Positions 1 through 8,506 of a DNA stretch of 51,814 nt are shown here, in pieces. The notes beneath the pieces are model-generated. The model saw only the letters and a list, made by a program, of their open reading frames with translations. It was not told the origin of the DNA and did no database searches. The position numbers and the translations under genes are program-made. This stretch comes from a virus. The first letter of the stretch is position 1, and each line of letters starts with the position of its first letter. The stretch is taken from IMG/VR virus record IMGVR_UViG_3300047564_006497, positions 1 to 51,814 of that record; one strand, written 5' to 3'.

Positions 1-2
1 GT

Positions 3-917
3 CATAACAGATCGGCTTCTCCCGTATCAAATTCTCAAGTAACAGTGTCTGGTACTACCGGACAACAAGGGCAAGACATGCCCGGTGATGGTGGTGGTGG
101 TGGTGGCGGTGGTGGTGGCCGCAATGGCTACGGGCCGGTGTCTATAGTGCCAATCTCTGTTTATCCTGCACCATATCCTGTTTATCCCGATTTCTTAAAC
201 GAACACGGTATCTGGGATTCTTCACGTTCTTCAGGATCATTTGATCAATCTTTCACAGTTAATTTTCCTGTCACTGGAACTTATGTATTCAGCGGAACTG
301 CCGACAACGCATGCTATTTTTACATTGATGGCTCATTGGTGTTGAGCGGAAACAACTGGGGACAGATTTATCGCACTTCGGTATCAGTCACTGCTGGCTT
401 TCATTCGGTACGGGTACTTGGGATCAATTCGGGCGGACCGGCCAGTATTGGATTGCAAATAACTCAAGGCTCCACAGAAATATTCAGCACACGACGTCCA
501 GTTTCCTACGGATCGGCAATCGATGATGGCAATGGGGCAGGACAAGGTGGGGCATATGGCCCAGACAATGCCTACGGTGGCCGAGGTGGATACACAGGAG
601 CTGGAGGGCAAGCCGGCTCAGGAATATACCCAACAGGGACCTCGAATCAGTATTGGGTTTCGCCAGCTGGCATTGGGGGGAACGGGACCGGAGCATCAGG
701 GAAACCCGGGCAGGCAATTCTGGTATTTGAATCTATAGGATTAGGAAAAACCAAGGTCAACGATGATTGGCGAAACATAGAATCGGCCATGGTCAAGATC
801 AACGGAACTTGGAGAAATATAACTGGTACATGGGTAAAAGTCAACAACCAATGGAGAGAAATCGGCGGATCTCCTAACAGTATAACGGTGGTACAAAACA
901 ATCAACTTTACGGCTAA
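3..917 (+). CDS. Tail/adhesin-like structural protein, 5' partial
   Basis: The frame is open to the left edge of the window, so the start lies upstream; the first internal start is a GTG at 45. A run of about ten glycines follows near the beginning. The middle (roughly residues 50-150 counted from 45) is a beta-rich stretch with YFYIDGSLV, resembling PA14/lectin-like domains of surface proteins. A second Gly-rich collagen-like stretch follows. The last 60 residues hold three short repeats of the form K-V/I-N-x-x-W-R-x-I (DDWRNI, GTWRNI, NQWREI), a pattern seen at the C-termini of phage tail proteins. It precedes two fibre genes, so it is probably a virion component. The exact role is not recognisable. 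Confidence 0.75.
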   Translation, partial: HNRSASPVSNSQVTVSGTTGQQGQDMPGDGGGGGGGGGGRNGYGPVSIVPISVYPAPYPVYPDFLNEHGIWDSSRSSGSFDQSFTVNFPVTGTYVFSGTADNACYFYIDGSLVLSGNNWGQIYRTSVSVTAGFHSVRVLGINSGGPASIGLQITQGSTEIFSTRRPVSYGSAIDDGNGAGQGGAYGPDNAYGGRGGYTGAGGQAGSGIYPTGTSNQYWVSPAGIGGNGTGASGKPGQAILVFESIGLGKTKVNDDWRNIESAMVKINGTWRNITGTWVKVNNQWREIGGSPNSITVVQNNQLYG

Positions 918-920
918 ATA
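913..920 (+). promoter_or_regulatory. Late-promoter-like box (GCTAAATA)
   Basis: TAAATA overlaps the stop codon of the preceding gene and lies about 20 nt before the ATG at 940. It resembles the T4 late -10 box TATAAATA, and related boxes precede several other genes in this window. There is no recognisable -35. Confidence 0.35.
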
Positions 921-939
921 GAGCATAGGTGACATTGAG

Positions 940-2445
940 ATGGATATTTTTAAAACAAACGGCAATTTATTAGTCAGTATTGGTGACGGAACTATAAATT
1001 CCCAGGTATCTCCTTTGCAGCTACCTGGAAGGAATGTGGCTGGGTACGGACAGATACTCAATGAAAACCTAGTACATCTATTAGAAAATTTCGCAAATTC
1101 CACAGAGCCCGTAAATGGAATTTTAGGGCAACTTTGGTTTAACACAAACACCAATCAGATCAATATAAAAACCCAGCAGGGATTTAGGCCACTCACTGTT
1201 GCTTTCAAAAGCGGAGTGACCCCTCTTAATCCAAATACCGGAGAACTCTGGTGGAACACATCCACGGATCAACTTAAAATCTATAATGGATCAACCTGGC
1301 GGCTGGTTGGGCCCGACTACGAAAGCAGTTGGCAAGAGACCGGATTCTCATCGGCTCGCATCTCAGACACCAGCGGCATCGATCATTTGATAGTCAAATT
1401 GATGATTGCTGGCGTCGAACGCATGATCATCAGCAAAGATTCTGATTTTGTTCCGTCTACTCCTATCGTTGGTTTTTCGACCATACGACCCGGCGTCAAT
1501 GTTTCTTCTCAATTGACTTCATTCCGATTCCGAGCAGCAGCCGATGATAGCGATGCACTAGGCGGAGTCAGTGCTGGTAGTTATTTGCGAAAAGATCAAA
1601 ACTCTTCAGTGACAGCAGTCTATAACTTGGAAAATGGAGTCACTGTTGGTCCATCGTCGGGCGCAGAAATAGCAGTCAACGAAGTCAACTTAGAACAACA
1701 TCTGGTCATATCCAACAATGTTTCATCGTCGAGGATTGATTTCAAAGTCAATGTCAATGGATCTCAATCTACTCTGTTGACGCTACTACCCAGCGGAGAA
1801 GTTAGACTTCTCAATGATCCTGTTGAGCCCACTGGTGCAGCCACTAAAAATTATGTTGATCAGCTACACGATGATTTGACTGCAGCGATCTACGACGCAA
1901 ATACTGGACTTTTAAGCTACCTGATATCTAACGTTGACGCTTTGTCGGAGCGCATTGGCAACAATTTAGACAGTATAGAATCCATCCAGGGTGACCTAGT
2001 AAATCTCGACGCAAAAGTTGATACCAAAGCCAATATATCTTCTCCATCATTCACAGGAAATCCCACTGCGCCAACTCCGGCAATTTCAAGCAACGATTCC
2101 AGCATTGCCACCACAGAATTTGTAATCTCTGCCGACGACAACGTCAAAATATATGTGGACTCAGAAATAGTGTCCTTGCAAAGCACACTCACTGGCTATA
2201 TCAACACAGGTTTAGCGTTAAAATCTCCCATAGCTTCGCCAACTTTTACCGGAACCCCAGCTGCACCAACACCTTCAGTTTCAACTAACAATGCGCAACT
2301 AGCCAACACTGCTTGGGTGCGCAGTTTGATACAAGATCGAAGCGAGCAAGCCGCATATTGGCAAGGAAGCCGTAAATTTGTAAGTACATCGGACCCAACA
2401 AATTCCACCGGAGACAACGGAGATTTTTGGTTTAAGTACCAATAG
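940..2445 (+). CDS. Phage tail fibre protein
   Basis: A 501-aa structural protein. The N-terminal 120 residues match the layout of the next gene: a PGRNVAGYGQILNENLVHLLENF-type segment (PGRN...LLENF) followed by two GQLWFNT / GELWWNT modules, each with a short W-containing beta strand. Near residues 365-395 and 428-460 are two copies of a fibre repeat of the form PxFTGxPxAPTPxxSxNxxxxAxTxxV, which is common in phage tail fibres. The middle is Ser/Thr/Asn-rich beta-fibre sequence and the C-terminus ends in GDFWFKY. It is probably trimeric and involved in host recognition, judging from fibre families in general. It is followed 41 nt later by a paralogue. Confidence 0.85.
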   Translation: MDIFKTNGNLLVSIGDGTINSQVSPLQLPGRNVAGYGQILNENLVHLLENFANSTEPVNGILGQLWFNTNTNQINIKTQQGFRPLTVAFKSGVTPLNPNTGELWWNTSTDQLKIYNGSTWRLVGPDYESSWQETGFSSARISDTSGIDHLIVKLMIAGVERMIISKDSDFVPSTPIVGFSTIRPGVNVSSQLTSFRFRAAADDSDALGGVSAGSYLRKDQNSSVTAVYNLENGVTVGPSSGAEIAVNEVNLEQHLVISNNVSSSRIDFKVNVNGSQSTLLTLLPSGEVRLLNDPVEPTGAATKNYVDQLHDDLTAAIYDANTGLLSYLISNVDALSERIGNNLDSIESIQGDLVNLDAKVDTKANISSPSFTGNPTAPTPAISSNDSSIATTEFVISADDNVKIYVDSEIVSLQSTLTGYINTGLALKSPIASPTFTGTPAAPTPSVSTNNAQLANTAWVRSLIQDRSEQAAYWQGSRKFVSTSDPTNSTGDNGDFWFKYQ

Positions 2446-2452
2446 AATGTGA

Positions 2453-2460
2453 GATAAATA
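2453..2460 (+). promoter_or_regulatory. Late-promoter-like box (GATAAATA)
   Basis: GATAAATA lies 26 nt before the ATG at 2487, leaving room for a short leader with a CGGAGA ribosome-binding site. It differs from the T4 late consensus TATAAATA at the first base only. Confidence 0.45.
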
Positions 2461-2486
2461 AACACAATATCGGAGATTCTTAGAAG

Positions 2487-4004
2487 ATGCCCTACACAAT
2501 CACAAAAACAGACGGTACGACTATCACTGTCGACGACGGTGATACCAATGATAACAGTACTAGTTTGACCCTAATCGGTAAAAACTTCCCAGGTTACGGG
2601 GTGTTTTTGAACCAAAATTTCGTTAGGTTGCTGGAAAACTTCAGCAGCCAGTCAAGCCCCGACACAGTGACAGGCAGTCCTGCATTGCCGGGTCAGCTAT
2701 GGTGGGACAAGAGTAACAAATTACTCAAAGTGTATCAGGGCACTGACTGGAAGGTAATTTCTAGCTCAATGAGCTCGGCTAATCCTCCGCCCACAGATGT
2801 TCCTGGTGATCTTTGGTGGGATACTGGCAATAGCCAGCTCAAAGTTTATCCAGGTGGCGTCGGCGCAGAGTGGGTTACAATTGGTCCAGCATTTACAACT
2901 GCCACTGGACAAACTGGAGCCTTGGCGGAAAATATCGCTGACAATACATCGAATGCCAACAATCTGCATTCCGTAATCAAATTTTACATTGACAGCGACC
3001 TAGTAGCAATATTAAGTCAAGACACAGAATTTACTCCAGCTTCTTCATCGGCTGCTCCGGGATTTGCCCTAATCAAACCCGGTTTCAATCTATCCACTGC
3101 CATCGCAGGTCTCAAGTACAATGGTACAGCTACTTCGGCTGACTCGGTTGGAGGTATAGATCCCACCAGTCTGGCCAGAAAAAATACTACCAACGTGTTT
3201 ACTTCGCAGCAACAGATTTCCAATAGTTCGGGACTTGTAGTTGGAGACAATCAACTACAGCTGAAAATTGAGTCCAATGCACCTGTCATCAGCAGTCTTT
3301 CGGCTGGTGCGAACTTGACACTGAACACCTTAGGTAACAGCGCCCAATTGGTTCTCAAAAGCAATGGATTTGTTGAGGTTTCTGCCAACGTTGCTGCTGG
3401 CGGCAGCAGTACCGTGGCTACCAAAGGCTACATCGATGGCTTTTTTGATGCCACCAGTGCCAGTGCCGGTCTCAAGAGAGACGGCAGCGTGACCATCAAT
3501 GGTGTGTTAAGGCCTGAAACTGCGGCCACTGGAACCATAGACATTGGCACCACAGGAGCTAGATTTCGTACCGTTTTTGCCAACACTTTTTCGGGACAGG
3601 CCAGCACTGCACTCTACGCTGACTTGGCTGAAAGATTTGAGTCCGACTCGTCCTATGAGCCTGGCACAGTGGTAGAGCTGGGCGGCGCGGCTGAAATCAC
3701 TAAAGTAGGCGATGAATTAAGCGAAAACGTGTTTGGAGTGATAAGTACTAGAGCAGCATATCTTATGAATGCTGGAGTTGGTACAGATGAAACACACCCT
3801 CCGGTGGCCATCAGTGGACGAGTACCAGTGCGTGTAGTTGGCACCGTGAAAAAAGGTGATCGTTTGGTTTCAGCTGGTAACGGTCTGGCTCGAGCAGCCG
3901 ATCGTTCAGAAATCACTCCTTGGAATGTCATTGGACGTGCGCTAACAAGTAAAAATACATCAGACGAAGGAACAGTTGAAGCCATCGTCAAATTGAATTC
4001 TTAA
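2487..4004 (+). CDS. Phage tail fibre protein with C-terminal maturation-like domain
   Basis: A 505-aa paralogue of the preceding fibre. The N-terminus carries LTLIGKNFPGYG...LLENF and two modules, GQLWWDKSNKLLKVY and GDLWWDTGNSQLKVY. Around residue 345 the sequence changes to TIDIGTTGARFRTVFANTF, then YADLAERFESDSSYEPGTVV and a beta-rich C-terminus with GVISTRAAYLMNA. That end resembles the self-cleaving or chaperone domains (Peptidase_G2/endosialidase-chaperone type) that end many phage fibres; this similarity is from memory. If correct, the C-terminus would assist trimer folding and might be removed. It precedes another structural gene by 10 nt. Confidence 0.82.
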   Translation: MPYTITKTDGTTITVDDGDTNDNSTSLTLIGKNFPGYGVFLNQNFVRLLENFSSQSSPDTVTGSPALPGQLWWDKSNKLLKVYQGTDWKVISSSMSSANPPPTDVPGDLWWDTGNSQLKVYPGGVGAEWVTIGPAFTTATGQTGALAENIADNTSNANNLHSVIKFYIDSDLVAILSQDTEFTPASSSAAPGFALIKPGFNLSTAIAGLKYNGTATSADSVGGIDPTSLARKNTTNVFTSQQQISNSSGLVVGDNQLQLKIESNAPVISSLSAGANLTLNTLGNSAQLVLKSNGFVEVSANVAAGGSSTVATKGYIDGFFDATSASAGLKRDGSVTINGVLRPETAATGTIDIGTTGARFRTVFANTFSGQASTALYADLAERFESDSSYEPGTVVELGGAAEITKVGDELSENVFGVISTRAAYLMNAGVGTDETHPPVAISGRVPVRVVGTVKKGDRLVSAGNGLARAADRSEITPWNVIGRALTSKNTSDEGTVEAIVKLNS

Positions 4005-4014
4005 GGAATAAAAA

Positions 4015-5010
4015 ATGACTTATTCGTCCGGTGGACTCATACAAGCACTAGATTACAATACATTTGTACAAGGTGGTGCATCAGTAAATAATTCCGTAGC
4101 AAACATCAATACCATATGGGGAGTAGGAACCGGAGACAAAGGATATGGACAAAGCACAACTTTGTCCACAGTCACAGGCGGCAACGATCAAGTCACTGCT
4201 ACTCAGTGGTCCACATTGATCGCTCGTTTGAATTCCATGCTCACACACCAAAGCGGTGGTGGTTCAGGAATTACTGCACCAACAACTGGTACAACAATCG
4301 CATATCTTTCAACTCTGGCGGGTAAGATCACTGATGCCAATACCAATCGTTTGTTGGCCAATGCCAATGGCACAGATGTCACAGGACAAGGATCTTCTAC
4401 CAGCACTTGGAACACCAGCACTCCTACCACACACAGCTTCAGCCGCACTATAACTTTCAACTCAGCCGACAAAGCAAGATACTTTTTCAATGCCGGCGGT
4501 AAGATCATCATCAACTTTGCGGTTACCAACACATTGGGCAACAGCAAAGGCGCAGACTGGAAAAGTTTCTTTGAGAGCAAAGTGGCTACGATAGTAGTGG
4601 GATCTACCACCAATGGTCGTACTGGAACTGGCGGCGGATCGACCACATTGGCCACAGCATACGGTTATTGGAACGTGGGAACCAGTAATCGCACCATATT
4701 GGCTCTGACATCCAATTCGGGTACAGCAGACTATGGTGGCAACACTCTGTCAGTGGGCCTTAAGACCAATGGAGTCCAAGGATCCAATGGAGACGTTGGT
4801 ACAGCACTGACCTTCCAAGTCGATCTCAATGACGTAGCTGCCGATACCAACACAGCGCCAACTAACCCCAATCAACCTGGTGGTTCGGCCCCAGTGCAAG
4901 GCAACTTTGCGGACCAAATCAACATTGGAATCACTACCACATTTACCATTCGCCCACCCTCAACTACCAACCTCACCGATACTTGGGGTTCCTCGTACAC
5001 TTACAGTTGA
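4015..5010 (+). CDS. Virion structural protein, Ser/Thr/Gly-rich
   Basis: A 331-aa protein with a good AGGAATAAAA upstream context. It has no Lys/Arg-rich or catalytic motif. It is rich in Thr, Asn, Gly and Ser, with alternating beta-strand sequence, as expected for a virion surface or fibre-tip protein. N-terminal signature: SGGLIQALDYNTFV and NTIWGVGTGDKGYGQ. It is the last gene before a strong terminator, so it closes the structural operon. I recognise it only as a protein type common beside tail-fibre genes of T4-like phages; its exact role is unknown. Confidence 0.75.
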   Translation: MTYSSGGLIQALDYNTFVQGGASVNNSVANINTIWGVGTGDKGYGQSTTLSTVTGGNDQVTATQWSTLIARLNSMLTHQSGGGSGITAPTTGTTIAYLSTLAGKITDANTNRLLANANGTDVTGQGSSTSTWNTSTPTTHSFSRTITFNSADKARYFFNAGGKIIINFAVTNTLGNSKGADWKSFFESKVATIVVGSTTNGRTGTGGGSTTLATAYGYWNVGTSNRTILALTSNSGTADYGGNTLSVGLKTNGVQGSNGDVGTALTFQVDLNDVAADTNTAPTNPNQPGGSAPVQGNFADQINIGITTTFTIRPPSTTNLTDTWGSSYTYS

Positions 5011-5032
5011 TTGATTTAACCAAAAAATCAAG

Positions 5033-5056
5033 AAAAGCGGCTAGGCCGCTTTTTTT
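5033..5056 (+). terminator. Rho-independent terminator of the tail operon
   Basis: A 9-bp perfect stem (AAAAGCGGC / GCCGCTTTT) with a TAG loop, followed by a T-run. It sits 22 nt after the stop of the last structural gene. Confidence 0.92.
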
Positions 5057-5069
5057 GTGATTGATTTCC

Positions 5070-5078
5070 TGTTATACT
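5070..5078 (+). promoter_or_regulatory. Extended -10 promoter, leaderless start predicted
   Basis: TG-T-TATACT is an extended -10 element directly after the tail-operon terminator. Exactly six bases separate TATACT from the ATG at 5085, so transcription would begin at or next to the start codon. No clear -35 or Shine-Dalgarno is present. Confidence 0.5.
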
Positions 5079-5084
5079 AATAAA

Positions 5085-5399
5085 ATGAGTGACACCGATA
5101 AACTTGTAGAAACCGTGAAGCAGGCCACCGATTATCAGACAAATCGGCGCATCCTCAAAGAAAAAACACAAACCGAGTTGCACATTACCTACAACGGAGG
5201 TATGTTTTTGGTGACTCGAGACCTCATGAGTTTTTTATCTACATGGCCCGACACCAGGTTGTTCATTGAGGATATCTACGAAAATCCCATTGAAGTGGAC
5301 CGAAGCGAATTATTATCGCAATGCCAGCAGCGATATCAGGCTGTGATGAATCGCTGGCACCAACAACATGCCGAACTCCGAAAAATCAGAAAACTCTAG
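5085..5399 (+). CDS. Small conserved-looking protein, unknown function
   Basis: A 104-aa protein. I chose the ATG at 5085 because it lies at the end of the -10 context and the more upstream start (5061) falls inside the promoter. The sequence has a central ITYNGGMFLVTRDLMSFLS segment, an acidic stretch (FIEDIYENPIEV) and a helical, basic C-terminus. It opens the modification island and overlaps the following glycosyltransferase-like gene by 32 nt, so the two are probably co-translated. No family with known function is recognised. Confidence 0.65.
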   Translation: MSDTDKLVETVKQATDYQTNRRILKEKTQTELHITYNGGMFLVTRDLMSFLSTWPDTRLFIEDIYENPIEVDRSELLSQCQQRYQAVMNRWHQQHAELRKIRKL

Positions 5400-6153
5400 A
5401 GGCGCGGTAATATTCGCCAACAACACTGACACCGTAGATTATCTTTCTATAGCTAAAATAAACGCCAAGCTGATAGATCGATATCTAGGAATTCCCACGA
5501 CCATACTGACAACCACAGATACACCCAATGCTGTCAATAGACGCTACGATGTCACCAATCAGCGTGTGATCGAATGGAAAAATTTTGGTAGGTCCCAGGC
5601 CCTGGATCTCAGTCCCTACCACGAAACCTTGTTGATTGATGCTGACTATCTTGTGTTAGACGATTCATTTGTCAAAGTATTTGACACCCTTGATGATTAT
5701 GTGATTCCCAACAAAAATATCTATGTCACAGATCCCAACGCTAGAGAATCTATGGGAGAACACAGTCTGCCTTTTGTCTGGGCCACAGCGATATTTTTCA
5801 AGAAAACTAGTCGCGCCCGGACACTATTTGATGTTGTTAAAATGATAGAAAAAAACTATTCTTACTATCGGGCACTTTACAACATCAAGGACAGCAACTA
5901 TCGCAACGATTATGCATTTGCCATAGCTCATTATGTGATCAACGGCTACTCCGTATCCCAACGAGAATTCCTTCCTTGGCCAATAATGACGATTCCTGGC
6001 GTACTCAATGGCATTGATTTAGTTGATGGCAATCTTGTAATACGCATTCCGGATCGAGCCTATTTGTCCCCAAAACAAAGCATACACATACTCAGTAAAA
6101 CTTATCTCCAATCCAAGGAATTTTCAACCTTTGCGGAGTCAATACTTGCGTAA
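5368..6153 (+). CDS. Glycosyltransferase-like protein (GT-A type)
   Basis: A 261-aa protein with the pattern of small GT-A glycosyltransferases: an N-terminal nucleotide-binding-like beginning (GAVIFANNTDTVDYLSIAKI), then LLIDADYLVLDD near residues 89-100, whose DAD matches the metal- and nucleotide-sugar-binding DxD motif. The second half is rich in aromatic residues. No signal peptide or membrane segment is seen, so it should act in the cytoplasm. The N-terminus (TVDYLSIAKINAKLI) is paralogous to that of the next gene (TVDYLRLAYLQALNI). Donor and acceptor sugars cannot be told. It overlaps both neighbours. Confidence 0.68.
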   Translation: MPNSEKSENSRGAVIFANNTDTVDYLSIAKINAKLIDRYLGIPTTILTTTDTPNAVNRRYDVTNQRVIEWKNFGRSQALDLSPYHETLLIDADYLVLDDSFVKVFDTLDDYVIPNKNIYVTDPNARESMGEHSLPFVWATAIFFKKTSRARTLFDVVKMIEKNYSYYRALYNIKDSNYRNDYAFAIAHYVINGYSVSQREFLPWPIMTIPGVLNGIDLVDGNLVIRIPDRAYLSPKQSIHILSKTYLQSKEFSTFAESILA

Positions 6154-7012
6154 AACTCCACATCAGGCACAACAAGGATTCCTGACATTGGCTCAGAATT
6201 CTCCCACAGTGGACTATCTACGGTTGGCATATCTACAAGCACTAAATATCAAGTACACTCAAAAAAACAATCTTTACGCAGTCATAGTAGACTCACACAC
6301 TCACAAGTTGGTCACAGATCAACATCGTCGAGTATTTGATTTTGTGATTGAACTAGAAGAAGATCAAGCACAGGATCAAGATTGGAAACTCAACAATGAA
6401 TGGCAGGCGTTTTGGCTTACTCCTTTCAAAGAGACCATCAAACTAGAATCTGATTTATTGTTTACTCGCAGCATCGACCATTGGTGGTATGCTCTGCAGC
6501 AGAAAGATCTAGTGCTGAGCTATGGGTGTAAGAATTATTTGCAGGAACCTTCGCTGGCCCGTAAGTATCGGCGCACGTTTGACGAAACAGGTCTTCCTGA
6601 TGTCTACAATGGTCTCATGTATTTTCGTTTCTCAAAAACTGCCAGTGATTTTTTCCGTGTAGCTAAAAATATTTTTTCAGACTGGGCGGCTGTGAGAGAT
6701 CGATGTTTGACGAATTGCAGAGACGAGCAGCCAACCACAGACGTTGTTTATGCTTTGGCAGCAGAAGTCACAGGAAGAGAGAATTGCACGATACCCAGCA
6801 TGGATTTTGTAAACTTTGTACACATGAAACCGGGCATACAGAATTGGTCAGATTCGCACAGCTGGCAAGACTATGTGATATCGGAATTTGATTCGGGGAT
6901 GGTACGGGTAAACAACATCAATCAGTATCATCCATTCCACTACCAAGATAAAAGTTTTGCCACGCAAGAAATGATCGAGTACTATGAGCAACGAATTACC
7001 GGCCCTGCTTGA
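6131..7012 (+). CDS. Glycosyltransferase-like protein, paralogue of the preceding gene
   Basis: A 293-aa frame; a TTG start at 6131 is the only near-terminal start and overlaps the previous gene by 23 nt. It shares the TVDYLxxAxxxAxxI opening with its upstream neighbour. The segment KETIKLESDLLFTRSIDHWW near residues 98-117 occupies the place of a DxD region (ESD rather than DAD). The later part carries DVYNGLMYFRFSKTASDFF, typical of GT-A-like proteins that read out an acceptor loop. Function as a transferase is inferred from paralogy and gene context. The start codon is uncertain. Confidence 0.62.
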   Translation: MRSQYLRKTPHQAQQGFLTLAQNSPTVDYLRLAYLQALNIKYTQKNNLYAVIVDSHTHKLVTDQHRRVFDFVIELEEDQAQDQDWKLNNEWQAFWLTPFKETIKLESDLLFTRSIDHWWYALQQKDLVLSYGCKNYLQEPSLARKYRRTFDETGLPDVYNGLMYFRFSKTASDFFRVAKNIFSDWAAVRDRCLTNCRDEQPTTDVVYALAAEVTGRENCTIPSMDFVNFVHMKPGIQNWSDSHSWQDYVISEFDSGMVRVNNINQYHPFHYQDKSFATQEMIEYYEQRITGPA

Positions 7013-7343
7013 GGCTTTTGAAAATCTTCCAGCGATGGAATCGGCAACGCCCGAGTACCGGTTGTACTACAACGACGATGGATCTCCGTTGTCAATGAGT
7101 TCCGGTGACTTTCCGGAGAGTGGGAAGTATATACAGATTTCTAAAGAAATCTATGATCGTCCCAACTATGCCGCAATGCGAGTAGTCAACGGAAAACTAA
7201 CTTTTATTGAAAATGTACTGTATCATCAGCGGAGTCTACAAAAAGGTGGAGACCGTTTTCGCACAGTCAAAGGACATGCGAATATTTTAGTTGATGAAAC
7301 ATATCAAGGAGAAACAGAAACATATGACTTCAAGAATCATTGA
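6984..7343 (+). CDS. Small protein of unknown function
   Basis: A 119-aa acidic protein that overlaps both neighbours (29 nt upstream, 20 nt downstream). It contains PEYRLYYNDDGSPLSMS and GKYIQISKEIYDRPNYAAMRV, likely beta-rich. I recognise the arrangement (a small protein wedged between GT-like genes) but not a functional family. The overlap with the next gene suggests translational coupling and perhaps a complex with it. Confidence 0.65.
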   Translation: MSNELPALLEAFENLPAMESATPEYRLYYNDDGSPLSMSSGDFPESGKYIQISKEIYDRPNYAAMRVVNGKLTFIENVLYHQRSLQKGGDRFRTVKGHANILVDETYQGETETYDFKNH

Positions 7344-8256
7344 TGTTGCAGACATAGATTGCATCTATCTCAGCTACGACGAGCCGCAAAAGGAAGCGTT
7401 CTGGATAAAGATACAGAACATGGTGCCCTGGGCCCGGCGAGTAGATGGAGTCAAAGGTTCAGATGCAGCGCACAAAGCCGCCGCCGCTGCCAGCGACACC
7501 GACTTCTTTGTGCTAATCGATGGCGATAATTTGCCCGATCCTGATTTTTTTAATCTACAACTGGCCATTGGCGAAGGGGAAGAAGATGCCGCCTTCCGTT
7601 GGAAAGCCCGTAATCATATCAATGGTCTCATGTATGGCAACGGAGGCATGAGCGTGTGGAGTCGGCGGTTTGTAGAAGAAATGCGCACCCACGAAGCCAG
7701 TGACGGTACAGATCGCACCGCGGTAGAGTTCTGCTTTGAGCCCAAATATTATGCCATGCACAACTGCCATTCGACCACTTATCCCAATGGCAGTCCTTAT
7801 CAGGCCTGGCGTGCCGGATTCCGTGAAGGTGTGAAAATGTGTCTGGACAAAGGCCGTCGGCCCACCATGCAAGAGTTTGATGATTCAGTGCAACGACGCA
7901 ACTTCGATAACCTCTGCATCTGGCAAAGCGTGGGGCGAGATGTGGAAAATGGAATCTGGGCCATAGCCGGTGCAAGGTTAGGTACTACCATGACCATGAT
8001 ACATGACTGGGACCATCGTCGTGTACAAGATTTCGACGAGCTTAAAAAAATCTGGGAGGATTGTGTGCAGGACCTCGACCCCGAGGAGTTGGCCGCCAAA
8101 GAAGGGCAATTGCTACGCAGCCGTCTTGGTATGCCCATCGCGGAACTTGACACCGAACAAAGTAGATTCTTTAAACATCATTACTCAACCGGGCATCGTA
8201 ACCTGGACATGATGACCAAAGAGATCGATGTTATCCGTAGGATCGAGGGTTGGTAA
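7324..8256 (+). CDS. GT-A glycosyltransferase-like protein with IDGDN motif
   Basis: 310 aa from the ATG at 7324, chosen because an AAGGAG lies upstream at 7306 and the earlier TTG/ATG codons are inside the preceding gene. FFVLIDGDNLPDPDFF near residue 65 is a classical DxD-type motif. The middle contains NHINGLMYGNGGMSVWSRR, and later QAWRAGFREGVKMCLD. Both blocks recur in the last module of the 742-aa protein at 22466-24694 (NPVNGLEYGHMGVIAYNRR and TAFRESLKLRYYLDE), showing that the two are homologous. Probably a cytoplasmic sugar transferase; substrate unknown. It is coupled to the next gene by a TAATG stop/start overlap. Confidence 0.72.
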   Translation: MTSRIIDVADIDCIYLSYDEPQKEAFWIKIQNMVPWARRVDGVKGSDAAHKAAAAASDTDFFVLIDGDNLPDPDFFNLQLAIGEGEEDAAFRWKARNHINGLMYGNGGMSVWSRRFVEEMRTHEASDGTDRTAVEFCFEPKYYAMHNCHSTTYPNGSPYQAWRAGFREGVKMCLDKGRRPTMQEFDDSVQRRNFDNLCIWQSVGRDVENGIWAIAGARLGTTMTMIHDWDHRRVQDFDELKKIWEDCVQDLDPEELAAKEGQLLRSRLGMPIAELDTEQSRFFKHHYSTGHRNLDMMTKEIDVIRRIEGW

Positions 8257-8495
8257 TGGCACAGGATCCTCTCTGGAAGATAGTCAAGATATTGCCCACC
8301 GACTATTCAGACTATGGCGGTGAAATAAAAAGATGGGCTGACAGCAAAGAAGCTTATCCCGACTGCGCATCGGCTTGTAGACATTGGTGGGCCTTGGATG
8401 CAGATTGGGGAGTATGCCGAAATCCTCGCAGTGCCAGGGCCGGGCTGTTGACCTGGGAACACCAGGCTGGATATGATTGTTGGGAATATGATTAA
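8256..8495 (+). CDS. Small cysteine-containing protein, DUF3027-like
   Basis: A 79-aa protein starting at the ATG that overlaps the upstream TAA. It contains four cysteines (DCASACRHWW, GVCRNP, YDCWEYD) and the segment ADWGVCRNPRSARAGLLTWE. From memory this DWGVCxNPxSPRAGLLTFEH pattern is that of small bacterial proteins annotated DUF3027. No enzyme activity is known to me for that family. Its place directly before the radical SAM block, and its four Cys, make it a candidate accessory or substrate protein. That role is inference only. Confidence 0.65.
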   Translation: MAQDPLWKIVKILPTDYSDYGGEIKRWADSKEAYPDCASACRHWWALDADWGVCRNPRSARAGLLTWEHQAGYDCWEYD

Positions 8496-8506
8496 AATTC
8501 ATCAAA

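Noticed and set aside
100-120. GGT/GGC repeat tract as a simple-sequence repeat
   Set aside because: It encodes the poly-Gly run of the structural protein; low complexity at protein level is sufficient explanation.
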